A stretch of DNA of 38,475 nucleotides, from positions 1 to 38,475 of the forward strand of contig PWGY01000107.1 in NCBI GenBank assembly GCA_003554665.1, given 5' to 3'. Shown piece by piece: positions 8,191 to 16,952 of this stretch (the first letter of the stretch is position 1; every line of letters starts with the position of its first letter). The position numbers and the translations under genes were made by a program. A model generated the notes under the pieces. It was not told the origin of the DNA, ran no database searches, and saw only the letters and a program-made list of their open reading frames with translations. The stretch comes from Bacteroidales bacterium. GTDB taxonomy: Bacteria; Bacteroidota; Bacteroidia; Bacteroidales; UBA7960.

Positions 8191-9270
8191 ATGACCGAGA
8201 ACCTTATATTGGCAATCAACCCCGGATCAACCTCCACCAAAATTGCCGTATTCAATAACACCAAGGAAGTTTTTCTGAAAAACATCAAACACTCTTCCAA
8301 AGAACTGGCTGAATTCAAGCAGATCACCGATCAGTACAGCTTCCGCAAGGAGATCATTCTGGATGAACTGGAAAGCGCCTCATTCGACACCCAAAGCATT
8401 AAGATCATTGTAGGACGGGGAGGACTCGTAAAACCCATCGCATCGGGTGTTTACAGTGTAGATGACCGTTTGGCCGAAGACCTGAGAGCCGGGGTACTGG
8501 GTCAGCACGCCAGCAACCTGGGTGGACTGATCGCCCGCGACATTGCCGGAACCATTCCCGGAGCCAAAGCCTATATTGCCGACCCGGTGGTTGTGGACGA
8601 ACTGGACGACATCGCCAGGGTATCAGGACATCCGGAGTTTGAAAGGGTGTCCATCTTTCATGCCCTGAACCAGAAAGCCATCGCGCGTCAGCATGCCAAA
8701 TCCGCATCTGAAAAGAAATACGAGGAGCTTAATCTGATCGTGGCCCATCTGGGCGGCGGAATCAGTGTAGGCGCTCATTATAAAGGGCGGGTCATTGACG
8801 TGAACCAGGCCCTTGACGGAGAAGGCCCTTTTTCTCCGGAAAGAGCCGGAACCCTCCCTGTCGGAGCACTGGTAAAACTGTGCTTCAGCGGCAAATACAC
8901 CCAGGAAGAGATCAAAAAAATGATTACCGGCAAAGGTGGCCTGGTTGCATACCTGGGAACCAACGATGCCTATGAGGTGGAGAAGCGCTCCAATGCCGGT
9001 GACGAAAAGGCTGCGCTTGTACAGTCTGCCATGGCCTACCAGGTTGCCAAGGAAATCGGCGCCATGGGAACCGTACTGAAGGGTGAAGTGGATGCCATTC
9101 TTCTGACAGGCGGTATCGCATACGGAAAACCTTTTACCTCAGCGGTGGCCGAACGCGTGCGTCACATCGCCCCGGTGTATGTATATCCCGGTGAAGATGA
9201 GATGCGTGCACTGGCCATGAACGGACTGATGGTACTGAACGGCGAAACCGAAGTACGCGATTACGAATAA
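8191..9270 (+). CDS. buk: Butyrate kinase
   Basis: 359 residues of the acetokinase family (ASKHA fold). The N-terminal phosphate-binding signature LAINPGSTSTK (residues 7-17), AHLGGGISVGAH in the middle and LLTGGIAYGKPF near the C-terminus are typical of butyrate kinases rather than acetate kinases, and the length matches the butyrate kinase subgroup (about 355-360). It transfers phosphate from butyryl phosphate to ADP, giving butyrate and ATP in the cytoplasm. Its place directly after ptb supports this strongly. It is convergent with the giant histidine kinase. Confidence 0.95.
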   Translation: MTENLILAINPGSTSTKIAVFNNTKEVFLKNIKHSSKELAEFKQITDQYSFRKEIILDELESASFDTQSIKIIVGRGGLVKPIASGVYSVDDRLAEDLRAGVLGQHASNLGGLIARDIAGTIPGAKAYIADPVVVDELDDIARVSGHPEFERVSIFHALNQKAIARQHAKSASEKKYEELNLIVAHLGGGISVGAHYKGRVIDVNQALDGEGPFSPERAGTLPVGALVKLCFSGKYTQEEIKKMITGKGGLVAYLGTNDAYEVEKRSNAGDEKAALVQSAMAYQVAKEIGAMGTVLKGEVDAILLTGGIAYGKPFTSAVAERVRHIAPVYVYPGEDEMRALAMNGLMVLNGETEVRDYE

Positions 9271-9346
9271 GTTTGCAGGGGCAGCGGAGGTTAATTGCTT
9301 CGGGCCGGGATGCCGAAACCCCGGATTGCCGCCAGCAAACGAAAGC

Positions 9347-9361
9347 ACCGGCCTGGCCGGT
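9347..9361. terminator. Hairpin between convergent buk and histidine kinase genes
   Basis: ACCGGCCTGGCCGGT is a perfect inverted repeat 3 bp from the kinase stop codon. There is no U-run on either side, so termination is uncertain. Confidence 0.4.
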
Positions 9362-9363
9362 TG

Positions 9364-12300
9364 TTACCTCCTTTGTGCTGCAGGAAGGCTTACCATAAAG
9401 GTGCTGCCCTCCCCTTCACGGGATGTGAATGAAACACTTCCGTTGAAGCTCTCGATAATGCTTTTGACCATGGAAAGGCCCAGACCCATCCCCTTGGCTT
9501 TGGTGGTGAAGTAAGGCGTAAATATTTCCTGTTGCAGATTATTGGGGATTCCTGAACCATAGTCTGTTACAGAAATGTGGTATTCATTCTCCCCGACCCT
9601 GCATTCAACCAAAATACGCGCCTGATCATGCTTATCGTACGATTGGATCGCATTTTTGATGAGGTTATTGAACACCCTGAGCAGTTGATTCCGGTCGGCA
9701 TACACCTGCATCGGACCACTTACTGCAGGCATATTGAGGGTGATATCCACTTTTTCAAAATCTTTGTACATATCCAGTACCTCCGGAATGAATTCCCGTA
9801 AATTGATGTGACCGTTCTTCCCTGCCGGCATCTGGGCAAAATCAGAAAACTCCTTCGCAATCACGGCCATGTTGTCGATTTGCTCAATCATGGTTTTGGA
9901 GAAACGCTCCAGCCGCTCATCCCAGTCGGGCACTTTCTCTTTCCAGGCTTTCTCCAGGTACTGCACGCTGAGTTTCATGGGGGTCAACGGGTTTTTGATC
10001 TCGTGGGCCACCTGCCTTGCCATTTCCCTCCAGGCCGTTTCCCGTTCACTACGGGCAAGCAATTCAGCACTCACGGCCAGCTCATCAATCATCCTGTTGT
10101 ATTCCCTCACAAGGCTTCCGATCTCATCTTCCCTGTCCCAGTCAATCTTTTCATTGGTCTTTCCAAGCTTCAGGCGTGCCAGGTTGTTCCGGATCAGCTG
10201 CAACGGCCTTGTTACATAATTGGAAACGAAAATAGCCACCACCACTGCCACCACCACCAGCAACAGATAAATATTGATAAATGCCACAAGGAAATAAGAC
10301 ATTTCATTGCGCAACTCGCTTTCCCTGGCGAAATAAGGCAGGTTCAGGTACCCGAGCTTTTCGTTATAGTGATTGTAAATTGGGGTATAGGCCGACAGGT
10401 ATTCCAGCTTGCCGATGCGTTCAGAGTGAATGAACTGGCTCCTTTGCTCCTCTTTCATTTTCAGGAAGGCAAGGGTGTTCATTTTGTGTCCAACAATACC
10501 CTCCTCGAAGATTTTCGGGCGGCTGGATGCCAGCAATTGCCCGTCTGGGTCATAAAGATTGATGTCTGTAAAGAAGATGTTGGAGTACTGCAACAAGACG
10601 TCATACAGGTAAAACTCCATGTGAGGTTCCAGGCTTGATTCGTCTGCAAGTACCTGCTCCATCTCAATCAGCACACTCTGGGCTTTTTCATTCAGAAAGC
10701 CCAGGTTTTTATTTTCATAGATGTTGAAAATAAACCATGCCGAAGCCCCGCCAATGGTGAGGGCAGAAATCAGCAACATGAGCACCATGGAGTATTGAAG
10801 CCGTCTGCGGAAATTAATTTTCAGCAGCCTGGAGGGCTTATTGCGGCTGATCAGCAGCCAGAAAACCACCACAATAAAGAAAAAGGTGATGAAGAGGTAT
10901 GAGAAGGGAGCCACAGATTCCAGGAAGGATCCTTTCGGACGGCTGATGATCAGTAACGTTTCATCATCCTTGCGATACATCAGATGAGAGTAGTCGTCGA
11001 AGGAAAATTCTGAAAACTCATCCTCCTGTTCCTCGTGGAGTGCCACATCATACACTGAGGCATCCACACTATAATGATACGTTCCGTATTCATTCACCAG
11101 ATTGCCGTTCTTGTAAGTGGCATAGGAGTAATTGATCAGCTCCCTGTTAATGTCAACGGCATCATCTATGAGCAGATCAGGGAAGCCAAGGTCACGGGCA
11201 ATGAATTTTGCATCAAACTCAATGAACAGGTGATACTCCTCGTCATATTCCTCCCCCAGCCTTATGGGAACCTCAACAATGTAGCTGTTGGTGCCCGTAT
11301 TGTTGTCAAGATAAATGAGGTGTTCACTGATGGTCTGCTTGCCAAAGGAATTGATGTAATCATCAAAGAAGGGCAAACAATCCACATCAACATTTTCCGG
11401 TTTTAGCGTGAGCAGGTCGTCAGGATGGCAAACCGTAACCTGCAGATCATATTTCTCCCAGAAATCATAAAAGTAGTGATACTGCAGGTAGTTCTCGATC
11501 ACCGGATCATTGTAGGGATCCCTGATTATCAGGTTATGCAGCTGACTGTCATTGAACAACGCTTCTTCAACTTCCATGAAAAGGAACTCTGCAACCGGAT
11601 CCTGCTCAGATGCCAGCTGAAGCACAAGGCTCTTCCTTTTTTCAATGTCTTTTTCCGTGTTGAAGCGATCCAAAGCAAATGTGGAGATCAGGCTAAACAA
11701 AAAAACCGATATGATAAGACCGGCAAAATTCTTTTCGGGAGTTTTGTTTTTCCTGTCAATTTCAAAAACCAGTACCGCAACAATGGTTAGTGACCACAAA
11801 ATGGGCGAGGCTCCGGAAACAACCCAGGTAAGTCCGATCATTGCACCAAAAGACACAGCACACATGATCCAAAACTGACGCTGGTTCTTCAGGAGGCCGG
11901 TGATAACGCGGCAAAGCACCACGCTGAGGAAGAAAAAGGCAAAAAATATCAACCCAATGATCAGGAAGCCAACGAGGCTATAAACATCGAGGTTAAAAAT
12001 AAAATTCACATCCAGGTTAAGGTGAGAATTAATTACCAACCCTTCAATGAGATAAAGCGATAACCCACAGAAAAGATAGATGAACAGAAACAGCACAAAA
12101 CTCAAGCCACGCGACCACCATAGGTTTCGGGGATAATTCACCGTAAACCCTTTTAAGTTGTGGTACAAAAAGTAGGCGATAATGGTGACCATTGCCACAT
12201 GCATGAAAAGATCACCAAGAGAGGGAAGGATCTCGGAGGTGGCGTATAGTTCAGGAGAAAACATCACCCCATCATACAGGGCCCCCGGTAGCTGCCAGTA

Positions 12301-13140
12301 AAAGGAAATGGTACGCAAAAGGATGATCACAGCTGAAAACCCGCCAATTGCAAGGGTTTTTTTGCCAATTCGGAACATCCTGGAGAAATAACGGAATGAA
12401 AAAAACACAAAAGCCAACAACGAAAGGGTGCCGAACAACAAGGAAAGAAACTGCAGCACTCCCTCGGGTTGTGTAAGCACTTCCTCTCTTCTGAGAACAA
12501 GAGAAAACAGGTAATTGCCATCACGGTCGGTAATCTGGTGGCCTTCATCAGCTCTGTCACTCAGAAAAAACTTTGCCTCCAGGCCTGGCAAAGCATGGTG
12601 AAACTGGTTCACCAGGTACTGGTTCTGGTATTTGAAATCCTGTTTTACTGTGTAGTAGACAACATACTGCCTGAGTACCTGGAGATCTTCGGAAGTCCCG
12701 GTTTCAGTTTTTTGAAAACTCTCATGTTCAGACATTGCCTGGTAATAATACCATCCGTTGGCTTTACGGGTCATGCCGTTATCAAATTCCGGAGGTGCCC
12801 GGCCCTGCAACGGAAGGGCGTTATGAGACCAGAAAACTGGCTGACCATCCTCATAAATTACAAATACCAACCCATCACGCCGGTAAATGTTTTTTAATTG
12901 CTCAAGGTATTGCGGATTATGAAGGTTTTTCCCGTCTTTTTCCCTGCAGGTATTGACAAATTCCTGTAAATGGCGTTCAACCCAGTCTTCCTGCTGAATC
13001 ATTGCCCGCTGAAAACGCTGCACATATTGCTCGCTTTCTGTGGTTACATGGCGAAGCTGAAACAAAGCAGTGCTAACAAGCAAAATCAGCAAGGCAACCA
13101 ACAACTGCCTGATATAGCTTTTAATGGCGGATTTTGGCAT
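9364..13140 (-). CDS. Very large multi-membrane sensor histidine kinase (NtrY-like output)
   Basis: 1258 residues. An N-terminal helix (about 11-27) and an external region lead to a block of several membrane helices (about 230-470), then a second soluble sensing region, further helices, a third external loop, a last helix and a HAMP domain beginning NYVTRPL. The kinase core starts with ARQVAHEIKNPLTPMKL, phosphorylated H1046, followed by the N box NNLIKNA (N1163), DYGSGI (D1193) and GMGLGLSMVKSI. The HEIKNPLTPMKLS form is typical of NtrY-like kinases. It probably senses a membrane or envelope signal and phosphorylates a response regulator, but none is adjacent; the LytTR regulator at 25.9 kb is not obviously its partner. 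The size and the number of membrane segments are well above average for the family. Confidence 0.9.
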   Translation of the reverse strand: MPKSAIKSYIRQLLVALLILLVSTALFQLRHVTTESEQYVQRFQRAMIQQEDWVERHLQEFVNTCREKDGKNLHNPQYLEQLKNIYRRDGLVFVIYEDGQPVFWSHNALPLQGRAPPEFDNGMTRKANGWYYYQAMSEHESFQKTETGTSEDLQVLRQYVVYYTVKQDFKYQNQYLVNQFHHALPGLEAKFFLSDRADEGHQITDRDGNYLFSLVLRREEVLTQPEGVLQFLSLLFGTLSLLAFVFFSFRYFSRMFRIGKKTLAIGGFSAVIILLRTISFYWQLPGALYDGVMFSPELYATSEILPSLGDLFMHVAMVTIIAYFLYHNLKGFTVNYPRNLWWSRGLSFVLFLFIYLFCGLSLYLIEGLVINSHLNLDVNFIFNLDVYSLVGFLIIGLIFFAFFFLSVVLCRVITGLLKNQRQFWIMCAVSFGAMIGLTWVVSGASPILWSLTIVAVLVFEIDRKNKTPEKNFAGLIISVFLFSLISTFALDRFNTEKDIEKRKSLVLQLASEQDPVAEFLFMEVEEALFNDSQLHNLIIRDPYNDPVIENYLQYHYFYDFWEKYDLQVTVCHPDDLLTLKPENVDVDCLPFFDDYINSFGKQTISEHLIYLDNNTGTNSYIVEVPIRLGEEYDEEYHLFIEFDAKFIARDLGFPDLLIDDAVDINRELINYSYATYKNGNLVNEYGTYHYSVDASVYDVALHEEQEDEFSEFSFDDYSHLMYRKDDETLLIISRPKGSFLESVAPFSYLFITFFFIVVVFWLLISRNKPSRLLKINFRRRLQYSMVLMLLISALTIGGASAWFIFNIYENKNLGFLNEKAQSVLIEMEQVLADESSLEPHMEFYLYDVLLQYSNIFFTDINLYDPDGQLLASSRPKIFEEGIVGHKMNTLAFLKMKEEQRSQFIHSERIGKLEYLSAYTPIYNHYNEKLGYLNLPYFARESELRNEMSYFLVAFINIYLLLVVVAVVVAIFVSNYVTRPLQLIRNNLARLKLGKTNEKIDWDREDEIGSLVREYNRMIDELAVSAELLARSERETAWREMARQVAHEIKNPLTPMKLSVQYLEKAWKEKVPDWDERLERFSKTMIEQIDNMAVIAKEFSDFAQMPAGKNGHINLREFIPEVLDMYKDFEKVDITLNMPAVSGPMQVYADRNQLLRVFNNLIKNAIQSYDKHDQARILVECRVGENEYHISVTDYGSGIPNNLQQEIFTPYFTTKAKGMGLGLSMVKSIIESFNGSVSFTSREGEGSTFMVSLPAAQRR

Positions 13141-13199
13141 AATTTTCAGTTGGCTTTCAGTAAGTCGGTGACAAAAGACAAATCCATTGCAGGCGTATT

Positions 13200-13460
13200 A
13201 AACGGCAGGCACCGAACAAACACCGGGCCTGAAGGTACGCAGGTTCTGAAAAGGTGTGCTTCGAATCCTTCGTCCCTAGCATGTTTCAAGGTCTGCACCC
13301 AAAGCGTACCTCAAGGACCGAACCCGGGGCCGTTTGGATGATTGCCCGCGTCCTGAGTTTGTTTCAGAATCTGAAACCACAGCGTGCCTCCATAAACCGA
13401 TCCTGGGCCTGCTAAGAGGTTTACCCACGTCCGGAGTGTGCTTCGAGACCTGACCCTGGA
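13200..13460. repeat. Decayed tandem repeat of about 78 bp upstream of the histidine kinase
   Basis: Segments beginning AGCGTACCTC (13303) and AGCGTGCCTC (13381) are aligned copies 78 bp apart. A more diverged copy precedes them near 13225. Shared blocks include ACCG..CC-GGGCC and GTTTCAGAATCTGA/GCTTCGAGACCTGA. From 13461 to 13865 the DNA is mostly AT-rich with no supportable gene; TAGTTTTG at 13663-13670 fits a plus-strand -7 element but has no gene behind it. Confidence 0.65.
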
Positions 13461-13865
13461 TCACATCAGCATATTGATTTTGACACCTTGGCTAATTTAC
13501 ACAAATTAATATTGTTACACATCCTGCTCTGATCAACCTGATAATTCTGTCACAAAACATATACCAAAATATAATGCAAACGGAATCCAAACAATAATTC
13601 AACAACCCCCTGGTTTTCGCAAAATTTTTGCGTTAATATCATGCCGGATTGGTACAGATGCATAGTTTTGTTATGTGTTTTTCGAGGGTCATAACGGCTT
13701 CGGGTGCCGTATCGGGCAGATTAGGTGAAACAGAACGAAGATTGGAGAATAGCGCCTGTAATGCTGCTGCGCCTGCTTCTGCAATAATGATAAAACAGCA
13801 CGTAGTTCAGAGCATAACGCCTGTATGTAGCCGCCGGACGTTATCATATCAGTGTTGAAACAGGT

Positions 13866-14075
13866 GAGGAACTTACCGTGGAAGATTACGCCCTGAGCGG
13901 ATATGGGCGCTATGGCAACAGTGGAGCCGAAACACCATGGACTTTGGAGGATTTCGTCCTGTGCGGATATGGGCTTTATGGCAACGGTGGAGCCGAAACA
14001 CCAATGACGTTGGAGAATTACGTCCTGTGTGGATAAAGACTTCATAGCTACGGGGGAGGTGAAAAACACCCAGGA
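13866..14075. repeat. 69-bp tandem repeat, 3 copies, upstream of the ubiquitin-like gene
   Basis: Units share GGA(A/T)TTACGTCCTG, GGATATGGGC, TATGGCAAC and GTGGAGCCGAAACACC at 69-bp spacing, so the period is 23 codons. The two outer copies are more diverged. Two minus-strand frames stay open across the array, which I read as a by-product of the period being a multiple of three. No gene is supported between 13140 and 14190. Confidence 0.85.
14028..14036 (-). other. Perfect DnaA-box sequence in the 69-bp array
   Basis: TGTGGATAA on the plus strand, i.e. TTATCCACA on the minus strand, in the third repeat unit. The other units have a different sequence here. It stands alone, so it may be chance or a titration-type site. 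Confidence 0.35.
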
Positions 14076-14190
14076 TGTGTGGGATACCCACCACGGTGGA
14101 CTGATAATCCGTAATGCAATACCCAGTTACAAGCCCATAAAACACAAAAAAGAAAACATTACAAATGCGGCACTAAAGAAATTTTAGTTT

Positions 14191-14640
14191 ATGTCCAAAC
14201 CAAAAAAAACAAACCCGTTCAAACCATTGATTCTTACAATTCTTTTGGTTATTACCTTGTTGAATCAAGCTCCGGCAATGGAAATTTACGTAAACACCCA
14301 GGAACACGGTTCCCTGACAATTGTTGCTGAACCTACCACTAAGATAGGCCAGGTAAAGTTGCTCATAGAGAATAAAACCGGAGTTTTTGTTAAACAACAA
14401 ATACTAAAAAAGCAGGATGGGACCATGATGGAAGATCAGCACACCCTGCAGGATTATTCTGTGCAAAAAGAGGATACCATTTATCTTGAAGTAATCGCAG
14501 AAAAAACTCCGATCGGATGGCTTGCTATCACGGTATTACTTGCAGGATCCACCTTTTTTCTCTGGAAAAAAAGAGGAAGAGACTCTTACCACATTGTTGA
14601 TGTACGATCTTCAGGTAAAAGTGGGCTGCCAAAACCATGA
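14191..14640 (+). CDS. Exported, membrane-anchored ubiquitin-like protein
   Basis: 149 residues in three parts. Residues 1-29 are a signal peptide (KPKK, hydrophobic core, APA cleavage motif). Residues 30-101 align to eukaryotic ubiquitin over the whole fold with one 1-residue insertion and roughly 27 of 72 identities: MEIYV, AEP, QVK, KQQIL, MED, TLQDY and QKEDTIYL match MQIFV, VEP, NVK, DQQRL, LED, TLSDY and QKESTLHL. Predicted cleavage exposes M30, the ubiquitin Met1 equivalent. Lysines at ubiquitin positions 27, 33 and 63 are kept; K48 and the L8-I44-V70 patch are not, and the terminal GG is absent. Residues about 107-125 form a membrane helix followed by KKRGR, which places the ubiquitin-like domain outside the cytoplasm. 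No E1, E2 or deubiquitinase gene is near. B. fragilis has a secreted ubiquitin homologue (BfUbb); this protein differs by its membrane anchor and divergence. Function unknown. Confidence 0.85.
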   Translation: MSKPKKTNPFKPLILTILLVITLLNQAPAMEIYVNTQEHGSLTIVAEPTTKIGQVKLLIENKTGVFVKQQILKKQDGTMMEDQHTLQDYSVQKEDTIYLEVIAEKTPIGWLAITVLLAGSTFFLWKKRGRDSYHIVDVRSSGKSGLPKP

Positions 14641-14674
14641 TATAGGCCGTATCAGGTTTTATTGTCAATGATTT

Positions 14675-14770
14675 TGCCATAGTGATGATTATGGCATAAC
14701 ACAAACAGTGGTTATAGTGCTGTATTACAGGCCTTTAACACACTTACAGGTAAAATATTGACATGTCAAT
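14675..14770. other. Two inverted repeats after the ubiquitin-like gene
   Basis: TGCCATA (14675-14681) pairs with TATGGCA (14690-14696) over an 8-base loop, and ATTGACATGTCAAT (14757-14770) is a perfect 14-bp palindrome. The first may act as a weak terminator between the convergent genes; the second looks like a protein-binding site. Otherwise the 180-bp gap is empty. Confidence 0.45.
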
Positions 14771-14820
14771 ACTCACAGAACCACTATTGGAGCAAGATCA
14801 CAGTAATTTGCTTGCTTATT

Positions 14821-15831
14821 TTAAGCTGGCTTACTGAACACAAATGTTTGGCTGGACCAGGGAGCGACACCAGTAAGGGCTTTTAGATTAGACCAACTAC
14901 CTTTCGCCAAAGCTTTAAGTATGGATATGATGGTATGACCACCGCATCTATTTTCCAATAGGTTTTCCCTCTTTTTGTGTTGCTCACTTATCAGGGAAAT
15001 ATACCAGGCATCGAATGGCAGGGGTTTTTTTTCCTTAAATTCGAACCCGGCCTCTTTTCCTGCGCGCGTTAGTGTGGCAGGAGTAAAATGGAGAATATGA
15101 CGCGGCAGATCCCAGGCTGCCCAATACTTTCCATACATAGCAGCATCACTGCTGTTGGCCATGGGTGCTGCCAGAAAAAGAACACCCCCTGGTTTGAGCA
15201 TTCGGTAAAAAAAGTCAAGCTTTTCCTTAAACTCATGCAAATGCTCTATCACGTGCCAAAGTGTAATGGCATGAAAAGAGTTGTCACCAATTTTATCCAA
15301 CTCCGATTCAGCCCCAATCACCTTCAATCCATTTTTGGCAGCCACCTCTCTCGCAGCAAAGTCCGGTTCAAATCCGACGCTGGTTATCCCCTGCTCTATT
15401 GCTTCCTTAACAAAAGCTCCTGTGCCACACCCAAAGTCAAGGAGCTGGTATTGGGAATGGTTATTAAAAGGTATGTTCCGTTTGTGCTCACTAAAGTTAC
15501 TATCAGAGCCCCGGGGAGGTCGACTCAAAAATTGTTGATTTAAATGTTTGGTCAAAAGCTTAAGTTTTTGCTTAAGCATCCTTTTTTTGACCCCCATGTA
15601 GACTTTGTCCTGAAGGCTTGAAACGGTTTCTGCATGGGAAATATACTCATCAGACTGATAATAACCAGACATTTCAATGGCGGTAGGTCTGGGATTCGTA
15701 AAGAGTAAACCACACGAGGAACAAGATTCCACATTAAAAACATCCTGAGAAACCAGGTAGTCCCGACATTGTATATAAATCCCGAAAGGACCGTTCTCAC
15801 CACACAGTGGACATTGAGTCAGTGTTTCCAT
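14821..15831 (-). CDS. Class I SAM-dependent methyltransferase with N-terminal zinc ribbon
   Basis: 336 residues from the ATG at 15831; an upstream TTG adds only five residues and overlaps the parS palindrome. CPLCG (C7, C10) and CSSCG (C37, C40) form a zinc ribbon. Motif I is LLDFGCGTG (130-138), followed by the acidic strand end VGFEPD and LWHVIEHLHE, as in Methyltransf_11/23 proteins. Such two-part proteins often methylate sugars, lipids or small metabolites linked to the cell surface, but the substrate cannot be told here. It sits between the ubiquitin-like gene (convergent) and the PfpI gene (same strand, about 160 bp away). Confidence 0.85.
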   Translation of the reverse strand: METLTQCPLCGENGPFGIYIQCRDYLVSQDVFNVESCSSCGLLFTNPRPTAIEMSGYYQSDEYISHAETVSSLQDKVYMGVKKRMLKQKLKLLTKHLNQQFLSRPPRGSDSNFSEHKRNIPFNNHSQYQLLDFGCGTGAFVKEAIEQGITSVGFEPDFAAREVAAKNGLKVIGAESELDKIGDNSFHAITLWHVIEHLHEFKEKLDFFYRMLKPGGVLFLAAPMANSSDAAMYGKYWAAWDLPRHILHFTPATLTRAGKEAGFEFKEKKPLPFDAWYISLISEQHKKRENLLENRCGGHTIISILKALAKGSWSNLKALTGVAPWSSQTFVFSKPA

Positions 15832-15846
15832 AAAAACAAAAAACAA

Positions 15847-15862
15847 TGTTCCACGTGGAACA
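15847..15862. promoter_or_regulatory. parS centromere site (copy 1)
   Basis: TGTTCCACGTGGAACA, a perfect palindrome that extends to 22 bp (15844-15865). It matches the conserved bacterial parS family, in which GTTNCACGTGNAAC is the core bound by ParB. It lies 16 bp upstream of the methyltransferase start. The parA/parB genes are outside the window. Confidence 0.9.
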
Positions 15863-15988
15863 TTGAAAAATTAACCTTAATAAAATCAGTAAGCCCAGGC
15901 ATAGCAAAAAGGCCCAAAAATTCTAAGGTTCGTAAAGATACAAAGAATAAAATCATGCCAGCACCTTAAATCCCAGCCCGGAATCATT

Positions 15989-16498
15989 TCATTCTTTTAA
16001 CTTTTCAACCAATCGTTTAATCATGGTAAGCATGGTGTGCGGATTGGTACTGGTAATCAAGTTGCCGTCCTCTTCCATATCATTACCGTGGTAAATGGCA
16101 CCTGCATTTATAAGATCATCTTTGATGGCAGGGAAAGCCGTAACCCTCTTCCCCTTCACAATCCGGGCGGAAATAAGCAACCACGGCCCATGACATACCG
16201 ACGCTATAATAGAACCACGTTGGTAGTGATTTTTAACAAAATCAATGATTTCCTGATTGCGCCGCCATTTATCGGGGGCATATCCTCCGGGGATGAAGAC
16301 TGCATCAAATTGTTGCTCCTTAACTTCGCTAAATTTTTTGTCTGGCGTGAACTGCATGCCTCCCTTCCCCTGATACACTTTATTGACAGGACCAACTGAA
16401 ATAACCTCGTGGCCCTCCTCCTTCAAACGCATGTAAGGATAAAGAAATTCCGAGTCTTCAACCATGTCTTCCACAAAAACACAAATCCTTTTTGCCAT
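15989..16498 (-). CDS. DJ-1/PfpI family protein (YhbO/PfpI type)
   Basis: 169 residues. The nucleophile elbow ASVCHGPWLLISA carries C102 and H103, the exact signature of the PfpI/YhbO branch. VEDSEFLYPYMRLKEEGHEV near the N-terminus holds the conserved Glu of the active site, and FIPGGYAPD is the family glycine turn. Members have been described as proteases, glyoxalases or protein deglycases that protect cells from reactive carbonyls; the real substrate is debated. Cytoplasmic. The ATG at 16498 is the natural start. Upstream lies the 73/146-bp repeat array rather than a recognisable promoter, apart from a TATCTTTA one mismatch from the -7 consensus near 16535. Confidence 0.92.
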   Translation of the reverse strand: MAKRICVFVEDMVEDSEFLYPYMRLKEEGHEVISVGPVNKVYQGKGGMQFTPDKKFSEVKEQQFDAVFIPGGYAPDKWRRNQEIIDFVKNHYQRGSIIASVCHGPWLLISARIVKGKRVTAFPAIKDDLINAGAIYHGNDMEEDGNLITSTNPHTMLTMIKRLVEKLKE

Positions 16499-16558
16499 AA
16501 CAGTTTGGTTTTAAAAGTTCTGATAGATAAAGATAAACCTTTTCCCGTAAACTTAGAG

Positions 16559-16943
16559 TAACATGGGACACCTTCGGGGTCCTTGGGTTCAGTGCTGGTA
16601 GACTAGTTCTTGTAGACATGGCCTGAGTTAGTAACATGGGACCCCTTCGGGGTCTGAGGGTAGTTACCGGTAGCCCGGGGTTGGCAGATGGTTTCGGGGT
16701 GAGTGACGGGGGACCCCCTGGGGTCCTTAGGTTCAGTTTTGGTAGACCAGGTCCTGTAGACAGGGCTGAGTTAGTAACATGGGACCCCTTCGGGGTCCTG
16801 AGGGTAGTTACCGGTAACCCGGGGTTGGCAGATGGTTTCGGGGTGAGTGACGGGGGACCCCCCTGGGGTCCTTGGGTTCAGTGTAGGTAGACTAGTTCTT
16901 GTAGACATGGCCTGAGTTAGTAACATGGGACCCCTTCGGGGTC
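16559..16943. repeat. Hierarchical 73/146-bp tandem repeat with GGACCCCTTCGGGGTCC hairpins
   Basis: TAACATGGGA recurs at 16559, 16632, 16775 and 16921. The first step is 73 bp, the next two about 143-146 bp, so the large unit is two diverged 73-bp halves, one with ACCCCTTCGGGGTCC and one with ACCCCCTGGGGTCC. Each hairpin has a stable TTCG-like loop. The open frame across it is a repeat artefact. Confidence 0.88.
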
Positions 16944-16952
16944 CTGACAAAA

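Noticed and set aside
13689..14145. Minus-strand frames with 23-residue repeats
   Set aside because: Two different frames are open at once, as expected of a 69-bp array without stops; composition is Cys/His-rich and unlike the genes here.
14506..14640. C-terminal tail of the ubiquitin-like protein as an exosortase sorting signal
   Set aside because: A helix plus basic cluster is present, but more than 20 further residues follow it, whereas sorting tails end just after the basic cluster; no conserved motif precedes the helix.
16636..16890. Plus-strand frame of 84 codons with repeated peptide
   Set aside because: Lies wholly in the 73/146-bp array; the repetition is that of the DNA, and there is no start signal or known family.
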